From NCBI GenBank assembly GCA_951828385.1, contig OX639973.1, positions 434,001 through 498,000 of the forward strand: 64,000 nucleotides of DNA. Direction: 5' to 3'. This stretch comes from an uncultured Poribacteria bacterium (lineage in GTDB: Bacteria > Poribacteria > WGA-4E > WGA-3G). The notes under the pieces are model-generated. The model saw nothing but the letters and a program-made list of their open reading frames with translations, searched no databases and was not told where the DNA came from. The translations under genes and the position numbers were made by a program. Positions 53,975-62,292 of this stretch are shown in pieces. The first letter of the stretch is position 1; each line of letters opens with the position of its first letter.

Positions 53975-55603
53975 CTACTTAGAAAATAAACGGTAGGCAT
54001 CAACTAAATCTGCAACACATAGCAAACGTCGATCGTCCTTTTTAAACCACGGAAACTCAAAACTATATCCTTCGGGGCACATACTGTCAATTGATTCCCA
54101 CAAGGCACGCCGTTGAGAACGGTCTTGTCCATGTTGACATCGCGCAAAAATCTCTTGAATACGCCAAGAAGTTTGAATCCAGTTGAGTGACAGTGCCGCT
54201 TCGTGCAGTTCATGCAATTTGCTGTGCGGGAAGCCAGCTGCTCTTAACTCTTGAATATTCTTGCGCAGCTGCTCCAATTGCTGACAAGACAACGGCCGAA
54301 GCGTGCGCGGATCTGTCGCATCCGCTTCCACCAGATAAGTTTCCTTACGTACTTGTGCTAAAGCATAACTGTTCGCACCTGCAACAACATGGAAGTCAAT
54401 GCGTGAAACACCATCTGCTTCGCTATGTGAATAGAGGTTATCTTTTCTTTTTGCATTCTTCAGCAATTCTTCTGCAAGATCCAACAATAGATAGAACGGG
54501 TAGTTGCTCTTCGCAATAGCAACGCCACAGGAGATAGTGAAACCTTCATTGTTGGACTGATTGTGAAAGAATTCTTTCGTTCTTCCATCTTCTATATTAT
54601 CGATCTTCTCTTGTGTTAGTCGCTGGAACGTTTCTGTTGCTTGTTGCGCGAAATCAAGGGAGCGGTCAGCTGGCAAAGCAACCAACAAATCATCGCCGCC
54701 CAAGAGCAAAATATCAGCAGGTAAAAATTTAAAAGGTTTTTGATTCTTGAGTGCTTCTTGCACATTGTTAATTTCGGATTTGGAAACTTGATTGAGTGCA
54801 GTGAAGCATGCCTCTCTAATGCTTTCATCGACGATTCTACTAAATTGGCGGTAGGTTTCCGGCAAATCTAATGTCTTGATAATTTTGCCCATACCGTTTC
54901 CATCGGCGTAAACCAGCCCGATGTAACCGTCCCATGATGAACAATCTCCTATATCCGTTAGACTCTTACACCGGAGTTTATCCCAATATTCACCTGATGG
55001 CCACGATTGCCCACGCGTTTTCAGGTGCTCCATCCACTGTGCCCAAAGCCCATGTAGACGCGCATCACTGCCATATTGTCTTTTTTCATAACTAGCATGA
55101 GACAATATATTACCATCATTATTATCAATGTCAGCCGCTGGTAAATGTGAGGCAGATTTGCACTCCATCATAAGTGGTATTAAGGCAGTACTGCGCTGAC
55201 TGCTTGCAAACTCGCGTTGGCAGCGTAGTTGGAAATGTGCCATCTGTACTGCCTCGGTATAGTCGGTATAGGATGTATTGTCTTTAAGCGGAGCAATACC
55301 GTAAACAACACCAACTTCACCAGTGCTTTGCTCGCGGATATGTTGAACCATGCTTTCACAAGCCATCTTTACATCAGCCTGATCAGATTCGTGAATTAAG
55401 AACTGTGCCGAACCACCGTTCGCGTAAATGCATTCCACATGCTCTCTACCAAGTTGGTCAGCCAAACACCGTTCTGTTTCAACTCGATTTAACTGATCCA
55501 ACCGAGCACTGGCACCCCGGACCTCATTCAAAGGGTCGGTGCCGAATACATAATTCTTGATGGAAGGGGTATCAATTACAACGACAAACGTTTCGCATGC
55601 CAT
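53975..55603 (-). CDS. cas10: Cas10 without HD domain, cyclase motif intact
   Basis: This 542-residue protein has two palm domains. The first carries a degenerate site (YANGGSAQFLI, 60-70). The second has YADGNGMGKIIK (232-243) and LLLGGDDLLVAL (299-310), the GGDD motif that makes cyclic oligoadenylate from ATP, followed by ISCGVAIAKSNYPFY. No N-terminal HD nuclease domain is present; the protein starts directly with the first palm. HD-less Cas10 is usual in subtype III-D. Target-RNA binding by the complex should switch on the cyclase, feeding the three CARF proteins of this locus. Confidence 0.9.
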   Translation of the reverse strand: MACETFVVVIDTPSIKNYVFGTDPLNEVRGASARLDQLNRVETERCLADQLGREHVECIYANGGSAQFLIHESDQADVKMACESMVQHIREQSTGEVGVVYGIAPLKDNTSYTDYTEAVQMAHFQLRCQREFASSQRSTALIPLMMECKSASHLPAADIDNNDGNILSHASYEKRQYGSDARLHGLWAQWMEHLKTRGQSWPSGEYWDKLRCKSLTDIGDCSSWDGYIGLVYADGNGMGKIIKTLDLPETYRQFSRIVDESIREACFTALNQVSKSEINNVQEALKNQKPFKFLPADILLLGGDDLLVALPADRSLDFAQQATETFQRLTQEKIDNIEDGRTKEFFHNQSNNEGFTISCGVAIAKSNYPFYLLLDLAEELLKNAKRKDNLYSHSEADGVSRIDFHVVAGANSYALAQVRKETYLVEADATDPRTLRPLSCQQLEQLRKNIQELRAAGFPHSKLHELHEAALSLNWIQTSWRIQEIFARCQHGQDRSQRRALWESIDSMCPEGYSFEFPWFKKDDRRLLCVADLVDAYRLFSK

Positions 55604-55630
55604 ACTGTTGGCATCTCCTTTCTACCTATT

Positions 55631-57400
55631 TTAGTTATCAAGCCAATGACAATCGCTTTGGACAAATGGATCCCGATCTTGATCCTCTGGGGAACGGCGG
55701 TCAATCAGGACGAAACGTCGTACCGGCCGATCCAACTTTTGTGCTTCCTCAACCAGCTGCTGCACAATGATGCCCATCAGTGTTGTACCACCTGTCATGT
55801 TGGCAACAATCTCGTCAGCCCCCAACAGATGGCGGCGGGCCTGATCCACTGCCTTCGTGATTTCGTCAAAACCTCCGTGTGGGTCCACCAATTCAATTGA
55901 CTCGATATGCCCTGCAAAGTCGGCATACTTGGCAGCATCATTAATACTGCTGACAGATGCCGATGAACAAACGACCATACAGGTATTAGCCGGATGTGTA
56001 ACCTTCAATGCCGAAAACAACACGCCGGGTCGTGTTCCTTGCGGCGAGATCAGCAACTTTCCCCGACTACCCCCCAGCGGTGGCAGTTCAGTTCTACCTT
56101 GTCTCAAACCGTTCCAAAAATCCCGAACATCTTTAAGGAAGTCAGGAGGTTCTTCAAACGCTTCTACACGCATCGCGTGATGGTGAAGAACATTACGGAG
56201 TGCATTTCCCAACTGATCCCAAAACCGCCCGAATTCTCTTTGTTCAGGTGTGATAGTGGTTCTGAAAGCCGGAGTTCGAGCAAATGCTCCGATCGCACCA
56301 ATGCGGCGTGTATACCGTTCACGCACTTCGCGGTTCAACCATTCCTGAATATCTGGACTGTTTCTTGACTTCCAAATTGCCCAAGAGACGATCCACTCGC
56401 GCATCAAACCTACCGCTAAAGAGAGTTGATCCCGATCTAAGTAAATATCAATCATGCGCGCTTGACGTTCCAACTCATCTGCTTCTAAAACGACGGTTCG
56501 TTTCCAATCTCCAGTTTTCTTTGGGCGTTTTTCAAATGCCGATTCTTCTGCTGCAATAGCGATAACCTCATTTAGTTCGGCAAACAGCGGAGGAAAACCT
56601 ACACTATCTACGGTGGTCGATTTCTGAATTGCATCAATGAGTTCCTTACTGGCTTTTCCCAATTCCAGAGGCAAAGCAGATTCATAACCGAATGCATAAC
56701 TTTCAAGCGAATCAACAGAATTTCCAACTTGGCCGGCCTGCGCCGCAAGTATCTTCCCTGCTTCCGTGTCACCGGACTTGAATAGTTGTTTTCTTTCATC
56801 ATTTAGCTCGTCTGCCAGAGGCTGAAGGAGTTGCGCCATAGGCATAGTTGTCCCTTGGTCACGAAACATCTGCACAGCATGGAACCACTCCGGCAGTTCC
56901 AGTAACAGCTGCAAGTCGATAATAGGCTTAGGCGCGCCCTGCGGAGGACCTTCTATCATCCCGTAATATGCTCCGCGAATTTTGACACTCCGGAGCGATT
57001 TCAGGTAAAGCACCAAAGCGTAAAAGATAAATGGAAAATGTCGGAACCCTTGGGTGACATCAAGTGTTAGATCCGCACCTTCTGGAATACGCTTAGCAAC
57101 AGATTCAAGAATCTGACGAATTTCATCACTGCTATTTCCATCAGGAATTTCAACAATTTCAGGACTAAACTTGAGTGTCTGACAGATTCCTGCGCGAAAA
57201 GGTTGCCACGTTTCACGTTTAGCACCTACTGTAACGACAGTGACAACATGATTCGGCAACTGTGTCTTATCAAGAAGTTGTACTAAAGCGAGTGGAGTGA
57301 GGCCTGCTGTGGCTTTTTTGCCATTCCACTCGTATTCCGTTTCAATCGCTCGCATACCCAAACTGGTCAGTAGAACATGTTCCTTATTTGATGTTGCCAT
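55631..57400 (-). CDS. CARF-HEPN-CARF protein (TM1812/Csx1-type N-terminus)
   Basis: ATG 57400 is preferred because AGAGAGG lies 9 nt upstream; a TTG two codons earlier is too close to it. The 589-residue protein has an N-terminal CARF domain of the TM1812/TIGR02221 type (VLLTSLGMRAIETEYEW, then LTLDVTQGFRHFPFIFYALV), a helical middle with the HEPN RNase motif RxxxxH (ALRNVLHHHAMRVEA, Arg402 and His407), and a C-terminal Rossmann domain with VANMTGGTTLMGIIVQQL, which looks like a second CARF. It is the first gene of the effector operon and a likely cyclic-oligoadenylate-activated RNase. Confidence 0.78.
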   Translation of the reverse strand: MATSNKEHVLLTSLGMRAIETEYEWNGKKATAGLTPLALVQLLDKTQLPNHVVTVVTVGAKRETWQPFRAGICQTLKFSPEIVEIPDGNSSDEIRQILESVAKRIPEGADLTLDVTQGFRHFPFIFYALVLYLKSLRSVKIRGAYYGMIEGPPQGAPKPIIDLQLLLELPEWFHAVQMFRDQGTTMPMAQLLQPLADELNDERKQLFKSGDTEAGKILAAQAGQVGNSVDSLESYAFGYESALPLELGKASKELIDAIQKSTTVDSVGFPPLFAELNEVIAIAAEESAFEKRPKKTGDWKRTVVLEADELERQARMIDIYLDRDQLSLAVGLMREWIVSWAIWKSRNSPDIQEWLNREVRERYTRRIGAIGAFARTPAFRTTITPEQREFGRFWDQLGNALRNVLHHHAMRVEAFEEPPDFLKDVRDFWNGLRQGRTELPPLGGSRGKLLISPQGTRPGVLFSALKVTHPANTCMVVCSSASVSSINDAAKYADFAGHIESIELVDPHGGFDEITKAVDQARRHLLGADEIVANMTGGTTLMGIIVQQLVEEAQKLDRPVRRFVLIDRRSPEDQDRDPFVQSDCHWLDN

Positions 57401-57431
57401 TACCAATTGCCTCTCTTTCTTAAGATGATTG

Positions 57432-57459
57432 AGTATATCAAATTTCGGAAAAAAGTCAA
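57432..57459 (-). promoter_or_regulatory. Promoter of the III-D effector operon, leader-like
   Basis: On the minus strand TTGACT (57454-57459) and TATACT (57432-57437) lie 16 nt apart, with a T-run just after the -35, as in the three CRISPR leader promoters. The transcript would start about 25 nt before the first gene. Confidence 0.75.
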
Positions 57460-57530
57460 GTTAAATTTGGGAAAAATCAGGATCATTCAATTTTAAGAAA
57501 TTATTAGGTTTCACGTCTTTTTTCAAGTAT

Positions 57531-57558
57531 CCGGTTCGGTTAGGAAACCGAACCTACC
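57531..57558. repeat. GTAG-footed REP hairpin
   Basis: GGTTCGGTTAGGAAACCGAA followed by CCTACC forms a perfect hairpin with CTAC at its foot, upstream of the effector operon promoter. Confidence 0.65.
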
Positions 57559-57559
57559 G

Positions 57560-58000
57560 GGCCTGGGGGTGAAAATTCGATTGAAAAATGGACAATTGAA
57601 TGACCCTGGGGAAAAAATCAGAGTTATTCAGTTTTCGGTTTTTTATTTTTTGAATGCACCTTACATTTGGGCGAGTACGCCGCAAATCTCGGATTACAGC
57701 GGTTTTTGTGTGTTTGTGGTTTCACGTTTTTAGTTTGGTACGGATGGCATCTATGCAGAATAATGGCGAAAATGAAACCACTCGAATTTCATAGTTTTCA
57801 TAGCAAAATGTATTTAGAGAGTGGTGTGAAACGGCGTAAATGCTTTCTATTATTGGGTTCTTGGGAGTTAAAACAAAAAGTATTTGGCGGGGTGCTATGA
57901 AATTTTACATCTGTAGCGGAAAGTGATTCAACACGAAATCGTCTTTTATCGTGTGTCTGATAAATACGATTTTTTGGATGTGGTCTCATGACAGCGGTTA
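57560..58000. other. Intergenic stretch, no gene seen
   Basis: Short frames here have no ribosome site or recognisable product. The region separates the III-D operon promoter from the decayed repeat at 58001. Confidence 0.4.
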
Positions 58001-58025
58001 GTTTCAATTCCCTTCAAACGAGAAC
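58001..58025 (-). CRISPR. Orphan CRISPR repeat fragment
   Basis: GTTTCAATTCCCTTCAAACG followed by AGAAC matches the first 20 bases of the array repeats exactly, then diverges. No spacer or leader is next to it. Confidence 0.75.
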
Positions 58026-58029
58026 GCGC

Positions 58030-58228
58030 ATGTATCTGTACTAAGAGTTCTAACCTTTGTATCAATTGCTGAAATTTTTGTCTCAACGTCTTCAACTTTT
58101 GTATCCACGTGTTCGTGGACTCAGATCCCTGATTGGTATATCTTCTCAACAATTGTATCAATTGCCGACTGTGATTGTGCCAACACGGTAGAAGTAATAA
58201 AAAGGACACAGGAAACCCCGAGGCACAT
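58030..58228 (-). pseudogene. Decayed small secreted coiled-coil gene
   Basis: ATG 58228 opens a frame with a signal-peptide-like start (MCLGVSCVLFITSTVLAQSQ) that hits TGA after 35 codons. The same frame continues beyond the stop with heptad-like VDTKVEDVETKISAIDTKV. I read it as a decayed gene next to the orphan repeat; the family is unknown. Confidence 0.4.
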
Positions 58229-58602
58229 CGCCCGTCCATTTAAGTAACATTATGAATCTCCTAAACTTCAGTTTCAGTAGTAAACTGACATTGGACAGTG
58301 GCACGTTGGTCATTTCTTCAGTTTTGCCACGCTTGAATCTCACACTTTAGCGTCTCTTAATCTGGTATACGCCTGAAAGACATTGCTGACTTAGCGCGGA
58401 AAGTTTAATCTCAGCCATGTTGAGCCAACTACCATGCTTCAGCGTATTCAGCAGATATTTGCGAAATCACTGCTCATGCGTTTGTTAGTGATTTCAACGT
58501 GCCAAAACCTCCGAAGCAGGGCAAAGATCGTCAACAGATTGCTACAGACTACTAGACATTAGTAAGGAGTTCATCACAAACTAAATTGTTTCGATTTTTT
58601 TG
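58229..58602. other. Intergenic stretch, nothing recognised
   Basis: No convincing frame, hairpin or repeat is seen between the decayed coiled-coil gene and the 3' end of the patatin gene. Confidence 0.4.
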
Positions 58603-60132
58603 CTATGCTGACCTTAATAACTGATCGCAAACTTTTTTAAATTCGGCACTTCCAATCAATTTATCTGCCAAACTTCTAAGACTCGTGGTATTGTCTTCAG
58701 AGGCGTTATCCATGTAAGTCCCCACTTGATCAAGAGGAGGACATAAGCGAATATAATTATCTCCCAAGAAACTAAGAGTTTGATAGTCAACAATAGATCT
58801 TTCATCGTTAAATATCGTATCCAGTGAGGTAGAAATTTCCTTTACTTTCTCCCAATTCCCCCCCTCAGCGGAACCAATCTCTGGAATAAGTTTACCAGCT
58901 CCGAGCGATAAAACAAATATATCGGAGCATTTAAGGTGCTGGAAGGCTTCCTCCTCGGATATTATTCTTTTCGCCTCCTCATAAGCAGACGCGGAGGTGT
59001 TGATAAATCCCGCACCATCAACTAAGCTTCGAGTTTTAGGGCCAATGGAAAGTCGAAATGGTTCAAAATATGTGAATGTAGCAGATGTTCCCCATGCAGC
59101 ATGCTTCATTTCCACAATAGAATGTTCCGGTTCCCAACTTTTAAGGAAAAAAGGAGTACCAGCTTCAATATCATAATAGGTAACCATAGTTTTCGTTTTT
59201 TCAAGAACGTCACCAAGCGTTGCATCGTGAAAATAAGTATCAAAAACGTTTTCAGGACCTCGTAATAAGTTATCTTCTTTGGCCGGAGAGTCTTCTTTGA
59301 GTTTCTCGTAAATCTCAACGAAATCCCTCGCTTTATAATGAGGTTCACCATTATCGTTTCTCGTACTCAAACCTAGCGCGATCATTCCACCTATTGATGT
59401 TCCGGTGATAAGATCAAAATTACCTGCCGTAGGTAGACCTGTCTTGTTTTCAATTTCTGAGAGAACAATTGCAGGAATGGTCCCGCCGATGCCCGCACCA
59501 ATTGACAAAACATTGAAAGTGTTTCGCTTAGGTGTATTTTGTCTACAACGCGGTGGTTGATAGTGCTTATAACGGACACCAATAGCGTATGGATCCTGTC
59601 GTAGCATCTCCAAGAATTCCTGAGATGAGTACTCAACTAAACATCTCAGAGACTGTAAATTTCCTGGAAGTCTTGCAATGACGACACTAGACTTTTGTCC
59701 ATCAATCAACCAGAGAGCTGTAATAGAAAACGCAGGTATTTCAAGAATATGCACCAAACGGTCAACCTCTATCTCTGCATCAACCCAACGAATAGCATTA
59801 TCAACTGTCTTGGCAAGATCACCTTTTAATACTTGCTTAACAGACCAATCTGAAACGTCTTTATCAAGTACTATAGAACGTGCCACCGCTTCTGGTTTGC
59901 CAGAAATCCATATTTGAGAGTGCCAACGGTGTGTGTCCTGCGCGAGTTCTAATAAATTATCGTTACCTGTATCAATCGCATCAGTAGGCAAAAACCAGAT
60001 AGGTAATGTCTCTCTCAACTCTGCCGGAGGTTGGCTTTGCGTCACACTGTTATCAAGTGATGGGTACAATCTACCAACTTGTTCGGCAATAGTATCCAGG
60101 GCACCATCCGCTAACTCTTGAGCGTGAGCCAT
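58603..60132 (-). CDS. Patatin-like phospholipase with N-terminal domain of unknown function
   Basis: ATG 60132 has GGAGG 8 nt upstream and begins 5 nt after the protease stop, so the two genes are coupled. The 509-residue protein has about 200 N-terminal residues I do not recognise, then a patatin domain: VLSIGAGIGGTIPAIVLSEI (oxyanion region), LITGTSIGGMIALGL with nucleophile Ser246, and SLVDGAGFINTSASAYEEA with catalytic Asp372. Patatins hydrolyse membrane phospholipids, and related ones are cell-suicide effectors in CBASS (CapV). Both catalytic residues are intact. It lies upstream of the III-D operon; a defence role is inference. Confidence 0.82.
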   Translation of the reverse strand: MAHAQELADGALDTIAEQVGRLYPSLDNSVTQSQPPAELRETLPIWFLPTDAIDTGNDNLLELAQDTHRWHSQIWISGKPEAVARSIVLDKDVSDWSVKQVLKGDLAKTVDNAIRWVDAEIEVDRLVHILEIPAFSITALWLIDGQKSSVVIARLPGNLQSLRCLVEYSSQEFLEMLRQDPYAIGVRYKHYQPPRCRQNTPKRNTFNVLSIGAGIGGTIPAIVLSEIENKTGLPTAGNFDLITGTSIGGMIALGLSTRNDNGEPHYKARDFVEIYEKLKEDSPAKEDNLLRGPENVFDTYFHDATLGDVLEKTKTMVTYYDIEAGTPFFLKSWEPEHSIVEMKHAAWGTSATFTYFEPFRLSIGPKTRSLVDGAGFINTSASAYEEAKRIISEEEAFQHLKCSDIFVLSLGAGKLIPEIGSAEGGNWEKVKEISTSLDTIFNDERSIVDYQTLSFLGDNYIRLCPPLDQVGTYMDNASEDNTTSLRSLADKLIGSAEFKKVCDQLLRSA

Positions 60133-60137
60133 TCTGT

Positions 60138-60692
60138 TTACCTCCAAATTTCAGTCCAAGTGCAGGTCCATGCGCCTTCCCCATAGGCATTGAGCAACTC
60201 CGAATAAGCCACAATCCTAGATGCTTTGTCCTTCGGATCATTCACATGGACAAATTCTTCTGTATCAACAATGCGCCATCCACGAATGATAACTAGGTGC
60301 CCCGTCTCTTTATTTTTCCAGGAGAAGAAAACTTCAATCGGGCGATCAGCATCAAGTTCTGATTGCAATTTGGAAAAAGCCACATTTTTACCTACAAATT
60401 CACTATGAATACACTTACTTGAATAAAGATTTGACACATCCTCTATATTACAGGGCTGGTTGCAGTCTGGACTAGCAGGATTTGAACAACATTCAGACTT
60501 ACCAAAGAGCTCATTCGCTAACTCACATTGCTGTATCCCAGATTCGCCATAATAGCAAAGAATCATTTCAGTACAAGCAGCCCAGCACCAATTAGATTGT
60601 TCTTGTTTTATCTGAGGAACATTTATAATTTTCGCGTTAGGAAGTGGTTTCCTAAAATCAATTGATTTCCCTTTTTTAATTCCTAAGGGCAC
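60138..60692 (-). CDS. Papain-like cysteine protease (C39_2/AvrRpt2-like)
   Basis: The GTG at 60692 has AAAGGA 7 nt upstream. The 184-residue protein has the papain-like site: Gln30 and Cys36 in QEQSNWCWAACTEMILCYYG, His132 in TGHLVIIRGW, and Asn151/Asp152 in HVNDPKDK. The spacing of Gln and Cys (six residues) equals that in papain. An insert with several cysteines (CELANELFGKSECC) may form disulfides or bind metal. No signal peptide is present. It is the first gene of a two-gene unit with the patatin and may activate or control it; that link is inference. Confidence 0.8.
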   Translation of the reverse strand: MPLGIKKGKSIDFRKPLPNAKIINVPQIKQEQSNWCWAACTEMILCYYGESGIQQCELANELFGKSECCSNPASPDCNQPCNIEDVSNLYSSKCIHSEFVGKNVAFSKLQSELDADRPIEVFFSWKNKETGHLVIIRGWRIVDTEEFVHVNDPKDKASRIVAYSELLNAYGEGAWTCTWTEIWR

Positions 60693-60779
60693 CTCATTTT
60701 CCTTTCACTGTAGTTAAAAAATCGCTTAGATAGCGAGTAGAAAAATAAAAACATTGGATAAAACCTAATGCAATAAAAG

Positions 60780-60939
60780 TACCTACACAGACTCTCAAGT
60801 CTAAACTGATAGTTTGTTCCTATGTAGTGCAATTCATTGCGCCTTGAGTTTTCCGTGCGATAAATCGCACGATCCAAGGCGCGTAAATCTCGCCACTACG
60901 AACTACTTGTCACTTTAGACTTGAGAGTTTATGTAGGTA
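60780..60939. mobile_element. MITE-like inverted-repeat element with REP core (160 bp)
   Basis: Both ends start TACCTACA in inverted orientation and the pairing extends for about 33 bp with few mismatches (left TACCTACACAGACTCTCAAG, right the complement of TACCTACATAAACTCTCAAG). The core holds a REP-like palindrome (GTGCGATAAATCGCAC). It lies upstream of the protease-patatin unit. Confidence 0.65.
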
Positions 60940-60980
60940 AAAACTTGAATATTGTGCTAAGGAACGGTAATAGTCTGCAC

Positions 60981-61301
60981 CTAGGTCAGGCGCGGATATT
61001 GAGGTAGAAGAAAAAAACTGCACATACAATTAACATGGTTAATAAGTATCAGATGAGTGCTAGTCCAATAGATCCAGTTCTCAACGTTACGTCCTGACAA
61101 AAGAGGTTTACGTGGAGAGTTAAACAGAAGGGATCGCAAATGGAGAGTATTAGAGGGTGAAAGCATTAACTCTCCGGTAAGGTTGTGTGGCACAAGTAAT
61201 AGCGTGGCGATAAAATTCATAGCAGCACGATAGAAAGAACCCAATCGAGAGGCAGGAAAATTTATTATTTTGATGTAAGAATCAACGTTTTTATTTCGCA
61301 T
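60981..61301 (-). CDS. Possible small hypothetical protein
   Basis: A 106-codon frame starts at ATG 61301 with AAAGGG upstream. The product has one weakly hydrophobic stretch (AAMNFIATLLLVPHNLTG) and no recognisable domain. It may be spurious; the region is otherwise non-coding. Confidence 0.25.
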   Translation of the reverse strand: MRNKNVDSYIKIINFPASRLGSFYRAAMNFIATLLLVPHNLTGELMLSPSNTLHLRSLLFNSPRKPLLSGRNVENWIYWTSTHLILINHVNCMCSFFLLPQYPRLT

Positions 61302-61442
61302 GATTGTCCCTTTGTTAGGTTTTGGATAGAGACTATTCCCTAATTGATACGAATTATACTATGGTTTTGTTTCCATTACCCACCAACGGAAACCGCAGGC
61401 AAAATAGACCAAGCACTAAATTGCATGTCCCCGATGCGGAAG

Positions 61443-61711
61443 GTTTCAATCCTTTTCTAACAAGAAGACACGGCGAGATACCGGACGATGTTTCCGCAAA
61501 ATCCGGCAAGAAAATGAGTTTTCAATTCCCTTCAAACGGGAAAGTGGAGGCAAATACACAAAAACCCTTAAAGATCGGGAGTCAGAAAAAGGTTTTGTTT
61601 CCATCCTCTTCTAACAGGAAAGTGTATCCCAAGAAGAAGATTACAGCTCCATAGAAAAATATGCAAGTTGTATTGTTTCGATTCCCTTCAAACGGGAAAG
61701 GGTATCTAAAG
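61443..61711 (-). CRISPR. CRISPR array 2, decayed
   Basis: Repeat-like units begin at 61443, 61519, 61597 and 61675. The last (GTTTCGATTCCCTTCAAACG and on) is nearly intact, and the others are increasingly altered to the left. Another trace may lie near 61360. As with the other arrays, decay increases away from the right-hand leader. Confidence 0.75.
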
Positions 61712-62194
61712 ATATCCCATTGTTGACACTGACGGGCCGTGGTTTCGTACTCCAAAACCAAACGCGAACTACACAAGGCTTTTTTTCAGCAAAATTTATC
61801 GCAAATCCGCAAACCCACGTGTACATCCTATACTCCGCACTTCTAATTTCGTTTTTTAGTATTTATTTCCTGAACCCTTGTGGTTCCAACATTCAGCAAA
61901 CAATGTCCGGTGGATGAGAGAAAAAGATATATGCGAAATGAACGCCTCATTCGCATCTCCAAATGTCCTTATCCTGTTCGGATCCTTGTGTGACGTGGGT
62001 TTGTCTAAAAATACCAAAATGCGTCAAAACAAGTGCGGAGTGTGGGGTACATTAAAACATAAACGATTTTTTATTAAAAACGGCTCAGAAACAAGATACT
62101 GTCTGCTTTTTTTTTGTAATTTATACCGCGCTTGTTTTTGATCGACAAATCGCGTGTATTTTGTAAGTATACCCTAAATGGGAAAAAATGTCAA
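61712..62194 (-). promoter_or_regulatory. Leader of array 2, split by a MITE
   Basis: The repeat-proximal block (GGGCCGTGGTTTCGTACTCC then AAAACCAAACG) and the promoter (minus strand TTGACA at 62189-62194, TATACT at 62166-62171, 17-nt spacer) match the other two leaders. The distance between promoter and first repeat is 455 nt instead of about 240, because of the 220-bp insert at 61827-62046. Confidence 0.82.
61827..62046. mobile_element. 220-bp MITE inserted in the array 2 leader
   Basis: The ends CCTATACTCCGCACTT and AAGTGCGGAGTGTGGG are 16-bp inverted repeats with two mismatches. They are flanked by the 6-bp duplication GTACAT (61821-61826 and 62047-62052). Removing the insert and one duplication restores the leader sequence seen next to array 3. 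It encodes nothing recognisable. Confidence 0.8.
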
Positions 62195-62292
62195 GTTTTT
62201 TATCATATAATCATATACGCAACTTTGGACAACGCTAAAAATTTAGGTAAAAGTGGTGACCTCGGTCCGGTCGTAATGACGACTAAAGATAA

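Noticed and set aside
53975-55603. An HD nuclease domain in Cas10
   Set aside because: The protein starts directly with the first palm-like domain and no paired HD motif is found in the N-terminal part.
57667-57900. A 77-codon plus-strand frame upstream of the cas operon
   Set aside because: No ribosome site, no recognisable product, and it lies in an otherwise non-coding stretch.
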